A stretch of DNA of 64,000 bases from Bacteroidetes bacterium GWF2_43_63 (GTDB lineage Bacteria; Bacteroidota; Bacteroidia; Bacteroidales; DTU049), in the NCBI GenBank assembly GCA_001769275.1, contig MEOQ01000019.1, positions 42,281-106,280 on the forward strand, given 5' to 3'. Below the pieces are notes generated by a model. The model worked only from the letters and a program-made list of their open reading frames with translations, made no database searches and had not been told where the DNA came from. A program made the position numbers and the translations under genes. Below are positions 18,050 to 25,954 of the stretch, one piece after another. How positions within the stretch are numbered: the stretch's first letter is position 1; each line of letters starts with the position of its first letter.

Positions 18050-18595
18050 TTATTTCATTTTATTCCAGGTTCTGTAAAGCGGTCGTTCATACTTCATGGG
18101 TAACCCTCCATTATCATATTCGATGTATTTTTCTGAAATAAGGGTTAATGATTTATCATCGTTTCTTTTGAAGCATATTTCTAAAGTGCCAGAAACTCGG
18201 TGATTAGCGCCTGTCCTGTATCCGGATACAAAAATATTTGTTTCTATAATTTTCCGTTCAGTGTGAATATTTAAAACAATTAAGTCTCTATATGACAGCA
18301 TGCAATTCAAGTCGATAGGAATTTCTGAAATTGTGAAGGCAGTGATAAAAACACTGTCTTTGATAAAAAATGATGTGTAGCAATCACTCAACCTGTTAGA
18401 TAAATCAATAATCCTGACAGTTGTGTTAATTGAATTTGCATTTATTGAATCAAGTCCCAGCGAATTAATTACTCCACGATTATTTACAATGCTTTGAGAA
18501 AACGTACAGGTGCTTTTTTCTGACATTTTCAAAACAGAGCAAGAGCTAAACAATATTGATAAAATTACAAACGAAAGAGAAATGAAATACTTCAT
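18050..18595 (-). CDS. Small lipoprotein, unknown function
   Basis: A 181-residue protein with a lipoprotein signal peptide (MKYFISLSFVILSILFSSC; lipid-modified cysteine at residue 19, lipobox LFSSC). The rest is strand-rich with two or three conserved-looking stretches (VFITAFTISEIPIDLNCML; RPLYRTWNKMK) and no recognised domain. The start at 18595 is chosen over 18616 because TATTTTTG, a promoter -7 element, lies at 18614-18621. The gene is flanked on both sides by repeats of the same family in inverted orientation, so it may have been carried in as a unit. Confidence 0.7.
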   Translation of the reverse strand: MKYFISLSFVILSILFSSCSVLKMSEKSTCTFSQSIVNNRGVINSLGLDSINANSINTTVRIIDLSNRLSDCYTSFFIKDSVFITAFTISEIPIDLNCMLSYRDLIVLNIHTERKIIETNIFVSGYRTGANHRVSGTLEICFKRNDDKSLTLISEKYIEYDNGGLPMKYERPLYRTWNKMK

Positions 18596-18613
18596 TTTAT
18601 AAGTGTTATTATA

Positions 18614-18621
18614 CAAAAATA
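18614..18621 (-). promoter_or_regulatory. -7 promoter element (TATTTTTG) of the lipoprotein gene
   Basis: TATTTTTG on the minus strand, 18 bases upstream of the ATG at 18595. Confidence 0.6.
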
Positions 18622-18705
18622 GCTTTTTTTGAGTTGTAGGTCATTGGATAGTTTCTATTTTAATCTATAACCCAGAGCTTGCCACTCATTACTTATAACT
18701 GTTGC

Positions 18706-18760
18706 AGCATCTCGTATTCACACATGTCCACATCAGCGAAGCTGCGCATTTCCACATTCA
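18706..18760. repeat. Inverted copy of the ATGTGGAAAT repeat
   Basis: The minus strand reads AATGTGGAAATGCGCAG and ends TGTGTGAATACGAGATG, matching 17776-17917 (TGTGGGAACACGAGATG) at 14 of 17 positions. Together with that copy it flanks the lipoprotein gene. Confidence 0.6.
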
Positions 18761-18761
18761 A

Positions 18762-19907
18762 TTATCCGATTTTTCTCGCGCCATTTTCGATGGAAACCTC
18801 ATAATAAAAAGGTTTTTTGCCGAATTGTTTTTCGAATGCTGCGGTTGTCGATTTCATGAAGGATTGATATTCTTTTGCGGAAATCAGATTGATGGTGCAT
18901 CCGCCAAAGCCGCCTCCCATCATTCGCGCGCCCGCTACTCCCGGAAAATTGCGTGCAAATTCCACCAGAAAATCGAGCCGGTCGCAACTCACTTCATATT
19001 GTTTGCTAAGTCCGTCGTGTGATCTGAACATTTCTTTTCCGAAAGAAATAAAATCATCCTGTTTCAGTGCTTCGCAGGCCCGCATCAGACGCTCGTTTTC
19101 CTGAATAACATATAAACAACGCTGGAATACAACCGGCGATAATTTTTCTTTTGATTTGTTAAGCATAACCTCCGAAACATCGCGCAGACTCTCTGCTTCG
19201 GGATGTGATTTCTGAATGATGGCAACGCCTTCTTCGCACTGAGCGCGCCGCACATTGTATTCCGAATTGGCAAGAGCGTGCTTAACGCGCGTGTCTATCA
19301 AGAGCAATTTGTATCCTTGCGGGCGGAATGGAATCATTTCGTATTCAAGTGAGCGGCAATCGAGACGAATGAGTTTTTCTTTTTCACCGTGCAGCGATGC
19401 AAACTGATCCATGATGCCACAGCGAACGCCTGCGTAGTTGTGTTCAGTCATCTGTCCGATTTTTGCCAGTTCTTTTTTCGAAATATTGAAATGATTCATG
19501 TCGTTGATGGCAAAAGCAAAAGCCGATTCAAGCGCCGCCGACGATGACATTCCGCCGCCTCTTGGTATATTTCCACGAAACACACAATCGAATCCTGGAG
19601 CGGTAAATCCGCGTTCTTTCATTTCCATGACGACACCGATGATGTAGTTGGCCCAGGATAAATCAGATTTCTGACCATTGGCTTCAAACGTTATTTCTTG
19701 TTCAAGGTCAGCCGCAAAAATATTGTAATGCTCATTGTAATTCGGAGCAATTTCCAGTATCACCGATTTATTGATGGCGCCAGGCAAAACAAATCCATTG
19801 TTGTAATCGGTGTGTTCGCCTATCAGATTCACGCGTCCGGGAGCAGCATACATAGCCCCTTTGCTGCTGAATTTATTATAGAACAGACTTCTGATTTCGT
19901 CAATCAT
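18762..19907 (-). CDS. galK: Galactokinase
   Basis: A 381-residue GHMP-family kinase that phosphorylates galactose at C1 with ATP. The signature is present in full: PGRVNLIGEHTDYNNGFVLP near the N-terminus for sugar binding, PRGGGMSSSAALE as the ATP-binding GHMP motif, and MMGGGFGGCTINL as motif 3. The size is normal. It is the last gene of a four-gene operon, ten bases after the symporter. The product galactose-1-phosphate would be consumed by a uridylyl transfer step that, in this operon, seems to be the nucleotidyltransferase rather than GalT. Confidence 0.96.
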   Translation of the reverse strand: MIDEIRSLFYNKFSSKGAMYAAPGRVNLIGEHTDYNNGFVLPGAINKSVILEIAPNYNEHYNIFAADLEQEITFEANGQKSDLSWANYIIGVVMEMKERGFTAPGFDCVFRGNIPRGGGMSSSAALESAFAFAINDMNHFNISKKELAKIGQMTEHNYAGVRCGIMDQFASLHGEKEKLIRLDCRSLEYEMIPFRPQGYKLLLIDTRVKHALANSEYNVRRAQCEEGVAIIQKSHPEAESLRDVSEVMLNKSKEKLSPVVFQRCLYVIQENERLMRACEALKQDDFISFGKEMFRSHDGLSKQYEVSCDRLDFLVEFARNFPGVAGARMMGGGFGGCTINLISAKEYQSFMKSTTAAFEKQFGKKPFYYEVSIENGARKIG

Positions 19908-19917
19908 AGAAATATTT

Positions 19918-21543
19918 TTACCACCACATGGTGTAGATAACAGTGAGAATTATTATGATGATCAGTGATGCGATTTTAAATCCTGTGCTTGTTTTAAATT
20001 GAGCTTTTTCAATGATAATGGATTTTTCGCTGGCGGGTTTTTTTTCAATGAAAGCAGTAACGACCATTATCAGAACACAAAGAATAAATACGATTCCCAT
20101 GCGGTCCATAAATGGAAGATCGGGTAGTAAATATTTGAAAGCAGCAGAAAAAACAAATGTTCCGAGAGCTGCCAGCAGAGCGCCGTTTGATGTTGCCCGT
20201 TTCCAGAAAAATCCAAGCAGAAAAATGGCCAGTGCGCCCGGACTTACAAAACCTGTGAACTCCTGGATGAATTGAAATGCCTGATCGAGATTCTGCAACA
20301 AGATTGCGGTTGGAATGGCAATGATCAACGCTACCGCTGCTGTAATGCGACCAACACTGACTAATCTTGTTTCCGACGCGTCTTTTTTAATGTAGCCATG
20401 ATAAATGTCCATGGTGAAAATGGTGGAAATGCTATTCATCATTGAAGCAAGGGAACTCACGATGGCTGCTACCAGAGCGGCAAATGCGAGACCTTTGAAT
20501 CCGTTTGGAACAAAGTTGTGCAGTAGCCAGGGATAAGCTGCGTCGGGTTTTGAAATTTCATTGTAATGTGCACTGGCAGGATCACTTGTTATTACAAAGG
20601 CAACAACTCCCGGGATGACCACTATGAGCGGAAGCAACAATTTCAGAATCCCAGCAAAGGCGAGACCGCTCTGTGCCTGTTTGATGCTTTTGGCTGCCAG
20701 AGCGCGCTGTATGATGTATTGATTGCACCCGAAATAATATAAATTGGCTACCCACATACCGCCCAGCAACACGCTAATTCCAGGCAGATTCATGTATTGC
20801 GGATTGTCTTTCGAAAGGATCATGTCAAATTTTTCGGGCGCTTTTTCAGTGAGTTTTATAAAACCGTCAAAAACATTTCCATTGTCTCCGATGTATTGAA
20901 GCGCTATGTAGGTTGTCAGTAATCCGCCGCCAATGAGGAATATGACTTGCACAACATCTGTAATTGCAACTGCCTTTAAACCGCCCGAAACAGAATATGC
21001 AGCAGAAAACACACCTAAAACAATGATGCCAATCCAAAGCGGATCGACAGTGTTTCCCATAACCATCAGATCTCGGCCTTCGAATAAAACATTCTTTATG
21101 GTAAGTGCTCCAAGATACAGAATGGATGCGAGGTTGACGAAAATAAAAACGGCAAGCCAGAAAATAGCCATGGTGGTTTTTACGCGTTTATCGTATCGCT
21201 TTTCAAGAAATTCAGGCATAGTGAATATGCCCATTTTTAGAAATATCGGCATGAAAAACACGGCCACAAGAATTAAAGTAATGGCTCCCATAAATTCATA
21301 GGAGGCTATGCCAATGCCAATGGCAAAGCCAGATCCGGACATGCCGATGAATTGTTCTGCTGAAATGTTTGAAGCGATAATCGATGCGCCGATAATCCAC
21401 CAGGGCAGTCCCTTGCTTGCAAGAAAATAATCGGCGGCGTTTTTCTTTTCGCCTTTTTTCGTACGTGATACCCACAAACCGATACTGAGAATAAGCAGCA
21501 TGTAGGCAATCAGAATTCCGTAATCAAGTGTATTGAATGTCAT
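19918..21543 (-). CDS. Sodium/sugar symporter, SGLT (SSS) family
   Basis: A 541-residue protein with about 14 membrane segments and the sodium-solute-symporter fold. Typical SGLT features are seen: SGSGFAIGIGIASYEFMGA after TM1, the PEFLEKRYDKRVKT motif, and YYFGCNQYIIQRALAAKS in the middle, which in vSGLT/SGLT proteins lies near the sugar site. The C-terminus is a hydrophobic anchor. It takes up galactose or glucose with sodium. The ATGA overlap with galM and the 10-base gap to galK place it firmly in the galactose operon. Exact sugar specificity is inferred from the neighbours. Confidence 0.92.
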   Translation of the reverse strand: MTFNTLDYGILIAYMLLILSIGLWVSRTKKGEKKNAADYFLASKGLPWWIIGASIIASNISAEQFIGMSGSGFAIGIGIASYEFMGAITLILVAVFFMPIFLKMGIFTMPEFLEKRYDKRVKTTMAIFWLAVFIFVNLASILYLGALTIKNVLFEGRDLMVMGNTVDPLWIGIIVLGVFSAAYSVSGGLKAVAITDVVQVIFLIGGGLLTTYIALQYIGDNGNVFDGFIKLTEKAPEKFDMILSKDNPQYMNLPGISVLLGGMWVANLYYFGCNQYIIQRALAAKSIKQAQSGLAFAGILKLLLPLIVVIPGVVAFVITSDPASAHYNEISKPDAAYPWLLHNFVPNGFKGLAFAALVAAIVSSLASMMNSISTIFTMDIYHGYIKKDASETRLVSVGRITAAVALIIAIPTAILLQNLDQAFQFIQEFTGFVSPGALAIFLLGFFWKRATSNGALLAALGTFVFSAAFKYLLPDLPFMDRMGIVFILCVLIMVVTAFIEKKPASEKSIIIEKAQFKTSTGFKIASLIIIIILTVIYTMWW

Positions 21544-22595
21544 CGGGGGAGAGTTTTATTGAAATGATATTGAATTATTTCGTGGTACGTTTCGTCAGGG
21601 CGTATAAGAGTTGAAGGAAATGTTGGAATATTTGGAGCATTCGGAAAGCGCTGTGGTTCGAGGCACAGTGCACTACGCATTGGATAAATTTCTCCGCATT
21701 TTCCGGGAACATTTCCGTTGTCATGATTGTCTGTATAAAACTGTAGTCCGGGCAAAGTACTGTAAACATCCATGGTGCAGCCACTTTGAGAAGCAATAAC
21801 ATGTGCACAATGTGCGAGTTCTTTTGGCTTTTTATCAATCACATAACACTGATCAAACCCTGATGTTTTCTGCAACACAGGATGATCCGAAAATATGCGG
21901 TCAGCAATTTTCTGTTCAGTGCGTAAATCAAGAGGCGTGTTTTCTATCGGAATAAAATTCCCGGAAGGGATAGAATCGTCATCAACTTCAAGAATGTTCG
22001 AAGCATTAATGCGGATGCGGTGATTGAGGATGCTTTCATTTCCTTCTCCATCCAGATTGAAATAGGAATGGTGGGTGAGATTGAGGTGGGTGGGCTTATC
22101 TGTTCTAACTGTATATTCTAATGAAAGAATAAAATCTGCACTCCATTTGTAAGTGATTGCAATTGTTTTATTTCCCGGAAATCCGAATTCTCCGTCAGGA
22201 CTTTCGTAAATAAACTTCACAAAGTTGTTCCCTGTTTCATATTTCCAGACGACTGATTCCAACGCGTTGTTGCCACTGTGAAGCAAATGCCCGTTCACGT
22301 TTGGAGTAAAAGTATATTCTATTCCATCGATGTTAAAATGCGCATTTCCTATTCTGTTTGCAAACGGACCCGGATTTGAACCGAAAAAACGATTTCCGCA
22401 AACGTAGTCAGCAAGAGCGTTATAGCCCAGCACTACGTCAATAGAATTGTTGTTTTTATCAGGAATAGTGAGTGAAACCAGTTTGGCTCCATAATTCATA
22501 ACCCTTATGCCATCAGTGTTTCCGTGCGACAGTGAAATAATATCGACTTGCTCTCCTGAAGGGATTGTTCCGAATTTTTCAATATTTATTTTCAT
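21540..22595 (-). CDS. galM: Aldose 1-epimerase (galactose mutarotase)
   Basis: A 351-residue mutarotase that interconverts alpha and beta anomers of galactose. Recognised motifs are NRIGNAHFNIDG near the N-terminus, the catalytic histidine in LTHHSYFNLDGEG and the final glutamate in ALCLEPQRFPNAPN. The ATG at 22595 overlaps the stop of the nucleotidyltransferase gene as ATGA, and its own stop overlaps the symporter start the same way, so the operon is translationally coupled. A longer start at 22604 would only add three residues. No signal peptide, so it works in the cytoplasm. Confidence 0.95.
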   Translation of the reverse strand: MKINIEKFGTIPSGEQVDIISLSHGNTDGIRVMNYGAKLVSLTIPDKNNNSIDVVLGYNALADYVCGNRFFGSNPGPFANRIGNAHFNIDGIEYTFTPNVNGHLLHSGNNALESVVWKYETGNNFVKFIYESPDGEFGFPGNKTIAITYKWSADFILSLEYTVRTDKPTHLNLTHHSYFNLDGEGNESILNHRIRINASNILEVDDDSIPSGNFIPIENTPLDLRTEQKIADRIFSDHPVLQKTSGFDQCYVIDKKPKELAHCAHVIASQSGCTMDVYSTLPGLQFYTDNHDNGNVPGKCGEIYPMRSALCLEPQRFPNAPNIPTFPSTLIRPDETYHEIIQYHFNKTLPR

Positions 22596-23503
22596 GTGCC
22601 CCACAAATTTTCCGGATACTCACCGTTAAGAACTTTTAATTTTAAACTTTCCACTACGGTTTTGCGGTCTTGCGGCCATGTAACCCCGAACCAACGGGCT
22701 GGTGTTTCCTTTGCATGAACCGTCGCATTTTCGCTCCCGATAAGCTGTCCGACAACATAGGGAATATGAAATTCAGCTTTCAGATCCATGCTGTTCTGAT
22801 GAAGAAAATCTATAAAAAGTGCATGGGCATGTTTCATAAAGCCAGTCGTGAATCCCCAGATGTTCATCGAAACGATTGCATTTTCGTTCAGAAACACTTT
22901 GTTATCCCCTTCATCGACGCCGCTGATTTCCGAATTGTTTTTTACAATCTGATGACATTCGTAAATGGAGACCAGCTCATGATTTTTGTTGATATTGCAG
23001 ATCGCGCGCGACACGCCGCCAGTTTCCGAAAGTGTGTTTCCGAGTTGGAACCCGGCCATGCAATATTCGTTCTCTGCAGGATCGCATGCATTGAGGTGGT
23101 CAAAAACAATTTTAAATGATTCGTATCCGTAAAAATCGTCGGAGTTTATAACAGCGAAGGGTTCGTGAATGAGGTCGGCTGCCATCAACAGGGCTTGTCC
23201 GGCGCCCAGGGGTTTTGTCCTTTCAGGATTAATAGTGAATCCCGCAGGAATATTCTCAAAAGACTGAAAGGCATAATCTACTTCAATGCGGCCACCAAAG
23301 CGCTTAGGATTGAAAATGTTTTTGAATTCCTGCTCGAAATCGTGTCGGATAATAAACACTACCTTCCCGAAACCGGCGCGGATAGCATCATACACCGAAT
23401 AGTCCATCAGTGTTTCGCCCGACGGCCCCATGCCGTCCATTTGTTTAAGGCCACCATACCGGCTTCCCATCCCTGCGGCCGGTATCAGTAATGTTGGTTT
23501 CAT
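22592..23503 (-). CDS. Sugar-phosphate nucleotidyltransferase in the galactose operon
   Basis: A 303-residue nucleotidyltransferase with the nucleotide-binding loop PAAGMGSRYGGLKQ at the N-terminus and a metal-binding aspartate pair in VINSDDFYG. The 75 residues after that (DHLNACDPAENEYCMAGFQLGNTLS) fit the NTP_transf_3/GlmU-like fold. It heads the operon with galM, an SGLT symporter and galK, and no galT is present. In this context it may use UTP to convert galactose-1-phosphate to UDP-galactose (an Isselbacher-type pyrophosphorylase) or act on glucose-1-phosphate; this is inference. The start at 23503 is preceded by AAGGAG, seven bases away, unusual for this genome. Confidence 0.8.
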   Translation of the reverse strand: MKPTLLIPAAGMGSRYGGLKQMDGMGPSGETLMDYSVYDAIRAGFGKVVFIIRHDFEQEFKNIFNPKRFGGRIEVDYAFQSFENIPAGFTINPERTKPLGAGQALLMAADLIHEPFAVINSDDFYGYESFKIVFDHLNACDPAENEYCMAGFQLGNTLSETGGVSRAICNINKNHELVSIYECHQIVKNNSEISGVDEGDNKVFLNENAIVSMNIWGFTTGFMKHAHALFIDFLHQNSMDLKAEFHIPYVVGQLIGSENATVHAKETPARWFGVTWPQDRKTVVESLKLKVLNGEYPENLWGT

Positions 23504-23658
23504 GCTATGCTCCTTCAAATCTGCTTGATGTCATGAAATGATACGGCCCCCGCCAGATGCATAACCGTGGCAAAGTAAAGAAATATTTCTGAATGTTGCA
23601 ACGGATTTCATGCGTAATCTCTGTTAAGTCGGACTCGATGTCATGTTCGAATTATAGC

Positions 23659-23666
23659 TATATTTG
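23659..23666 (+). promoter_or_regulatory. -7 promoter element (TATATTTG) of adenine deaminase
   Basis: TATATTTG lies 22 bases upstream of the ATG at 23689 and excludes a longer in-frame start at 23593. Confidence 0.7.
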
Positions 23667-23688
23667 TAACTATAAAATCCATTTGAAC

Positions 23689-25308
23689 ATGACAATTTCA
23701 GGACAAATCATTGATATTCGCAATCGTCGCATTTTTGCAGGCGAAGTTGTTGTTGAAAACGGGAAAATCGCTGCCATCAATGAGCTGGAAACAGCTCCGG
23801 AACAGTTTATCCTGCCAGGGTTCATCGATGCGCATGTGCATATTGAAAGCTCAATGCTTGCTCCATCGCGTTTTGCTGAGCTTGCAGTGAAGCAGGGGAC
23901 TGTGGCTACGGTTTCCGATCCGCATGAAATTGCCAATGTACTTGGTGTAGAAGGTGTGAAGTTTATGATCGAAAATGGGAAATCGGTTCCGTTTAATTTC
24001 TTTTTTGGTGCGCCTTCATGTGTGCCTGCGACTCCTTTTGAGACTGCCGGATTTTCGATCAATGCCGCTCAAACCGCAGAGCTAATGCGTAATCCTGATA
24101 TTTGGTATCTGGGCGAAATGATGAATTTCCCGGGCGTTATTTTCGACGATCCGGAAGTACATGCCAAGATCAAAGCAGCGCTGGATGCCGGAAAGCCAGT
24201 GGATGGTCATGCTCCGATGCTTTCGGGTGAACAATTGATTAAATACGCCAAAGCTGGTATCAGTACCGATCATGAGTGTACCAATATTGAAGAAGCTGAA
24301 GAAAAAATCAAATTGGGAATGAAAATTCTCATTCGCGAAGGCAGCGCTGCGCGCGACTTTGACATGCTTTATACGCTTATCGATAAATATCCGAATGACG
24401 TTATGCTCTGTACCGACGATTGTCATCCCGATGAACTGATGCGTGGTCATATAAATGTAAAAGTAAAAAATGCCATTGAGCGAGGCATGGATCTATTCAA
24501 TGTACTGCAGGTGGCTTGCGTCAACCCTGTGCAGCATTATCATCTTCCGGTCGGAACGCTGAATACAGGCGACAATGCGGATTTCATTGTTATCGGCAGC
24601 TGGCGCGACATGGATGTGCAGCAAGTTTATATAAAAGGTGAAAAAGTGTATAATGAAGGTGAAGTATTAATTGAGTCAAAAGCTTTTACCCCGATCAATA
24701 ATTTTTCTCGGCAAGCAGTTTCCGCGTCGGATTTTGTTGTTGAAGCAAAAGGGGAGAACATTAAAGTTATAATCGCAAAAGATGGCGAATTGCTCACTGA
24801 GAGTGCGGTTGTAAAAGCGAAATTGGAAGCTGGGAATATAGTAAGCGATGTTGAAGAGGACATTTTAAAGATTACCGTTTTAAATCGCTATGATAACAGC
24901 AAACCAGCGATTGGATTTATTAAGGGAATTGGAATTCAGCGGGGCGCACTGGCTTGTTCTGTCGCGCACGACAGTCATAACCTGATTGCCGTAGGCACCG
25001 ACGATGAAATGCTTGCAGCCGCACTCAACAAAATTATTGCGAGCAAAGGCGGGCTTGCAGCAGTGGATGCAATATCGTCGGAGCACCTGGCTTTGCCACT
25101 GGCCGGGCTTATGTCGGACCGTAAAGGCGAAGAAGTAGCCGCATATTATCATGCGCTGAATCAGAAGGCAGCCGAGATGGGATCGCCGCTGCGCGCGCCA
25201 TTCATGACGCTTGCTTTTATGGCGCTGCTGGTTATTCCGAAGCTTAAGCTCAGCGATAAGGGGCTGTTTGACGGGACGGCTTTTTCGTTTACGGAGCTGT
25301 TTGTATAA
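23689..25308 (+). CDS. ade: Adenine deaminase
   Basis: A 539-residue member of the amidohydrolase superfamily that converts adenine to hypoxanthine. The metal-binding signature GFIDAHVHIESSML is complete (HxH followed by E), with further metal ligands in DGHAP, STDHECTN and CTDDCHPDEL. The C-terminal domain (from about residue 370) is the Ade-specific extension. The promoter fixes the start, since an upstream ATG at 23593 would read through it. It ends one base before the REP palindrome, convergent with the RAYT gene. It works in purine salvage. Confidence 0.96.
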   Translation: MTISGQIIDIRNRRIFAGEVVVENGKIAAINELETAPEQFILPGFIDAHVHIESSMLAPSRFAELAVKQGTVATVSDPHEIANVLGVEGVKFMIENGKSVPFNFFFGAPSCVPATPFETAGFSINAAQTAELMRNPDIWYLGEMMNFPGVIFDDPEVHAKIKAALDAGKPVDGHAPMLSGEQLIKYAKAGISTDHECTNIEEAEEKIKLGMKILIREGSAARDFDMLYTLIDKYPNDVMLCTDDCHPDELMRGHINVKVKNAIERGMDLFNVLQVACVNPVQHYHLPVGTLNTGDNADFIVIGSWRDMDVQQVYIKGEKVYNEGEVLIESKAFTPINNFSRQAVSASDFVVEAKGENIKVIIAKDGELLTESAVVKAKLEAGNIVSDVEEDILKITVLNRYDNSKPAIGFIKGIGIQRGALACSVAHDSHNLIAVGTDDEMLAAALNKIIASKGGLAAVDAISSEHLALPLAGLMSDRKGEEVAAYYHALNQKAAEMGSPLRAPFMTLAFMALLVIPKLKLSDKGLFDGTAFSFTELFV

Positions 25309-25340
25309 AGTTGTGCGAAGTTTATAAACTTCGCACAACT
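25309..25340. repeat. REP-like palindrome, copy 2, overlapping the RAYT stop codon
   Basis: A 32-base perfect palindrome: AGTTGTGCGAAGTTTA followed by its exact complement. Its 10-bp core GTGCGAAGTT is identical to the one at 2994. It follows the ade stop codon directly and supplies the last codons and the stop of the RAYT gene. It could also end both convergent transcripts. Confidence 0.85.
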
Positions 25341-25873
25341 GTTATTTCCATTGCTCCTTCCAATCCGGAATAATTTCGCGCGCTTGAAAACGGATAATCT
25401 GTTGCTGATTTTACTAATCCGGCTTTAACAGGATTATTATGTATGTATTTCATTTTTTGAAATAAAAACTTATTTGAAAATATTTCAATAGGGTGATTAT
25501 TTTGCTGCCAAACCTGATAATGTGAGTTACGTGAGTGTGTTGCGGCTTGTTGAGCAAATGCGTGTAAGATTTCATTAGCTTCCTGGCTCATTTCACTTTT
25601 CAACACGGCTATAATTTTTTTTGCAGTGAATTGCTTGAAACTACCAATTGTTTTACTGAGTGAATCGTTTTTGCTTTGCGCAATCAAGTGTAAATGATTA
25701 GGCATGATTACGAAGGACATTATGCTTAGACTTTTACTAGTCTGGCATTGATTCAGATTTTCAATAATAATATTTCGGAAATTTTCTGAATTAAAAAGAT
25801 CTTTCCACTTCACAATTGTGAAAGTAAGATAATGAACACCTGCCTGATTATTTATTTGAAATTTATATCCCAT
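25322..25873 (-). CDS. REP-associated tyrosine transposase (RAYT, Y1/IS200-like)
   Basis: A 183-residue HUH endonuclease of the Y1_Tnp family. The HUH motif is seen as MPNHLHLIAQS (about residues 57-67), and the C-terminal half has the pattern typical of RAYTs: HYQVWQQNNHPIEI, YIHNNPVKAGLV, YPFSSARNYSG. The catalytic tyrosine is probably in the HYQVWQ or KYIHNNP stretch. RAYTs are single-copy domesticated relatives of IS200/IS605 transposases that nick or move REP palindromes. The last five codons lie within the palindrome at 25309-25340, so gene and target are physically fused. It has no clear TAnnTTTG promoter. Confidence 0.92.
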   Translation of the reverse strand: MGYKFQINNQAGVHYLTFTIVKWKDLFNSENFRNIIIENLNQCQTSKSLSIMSFVIMPNHLHLIAQSKNDSLSKTIGSFKQFTAKKIIAVLKSEMSQEANEILHAFAQQAATHSRNSHYQVWQQNNHPIEIFSNKFLFQKMKYIHNNPVKAGLVKSATDYPFSSARNYSGLEGAMEITVVRSL

Positions 25874-25954
25874 TAAACAAATATATCAAATTATTTTTTC
25901 CATTTGTGGAATTTCAACCCCCTCGCATCCTATGCCCATTAAATCCGGAAAATC

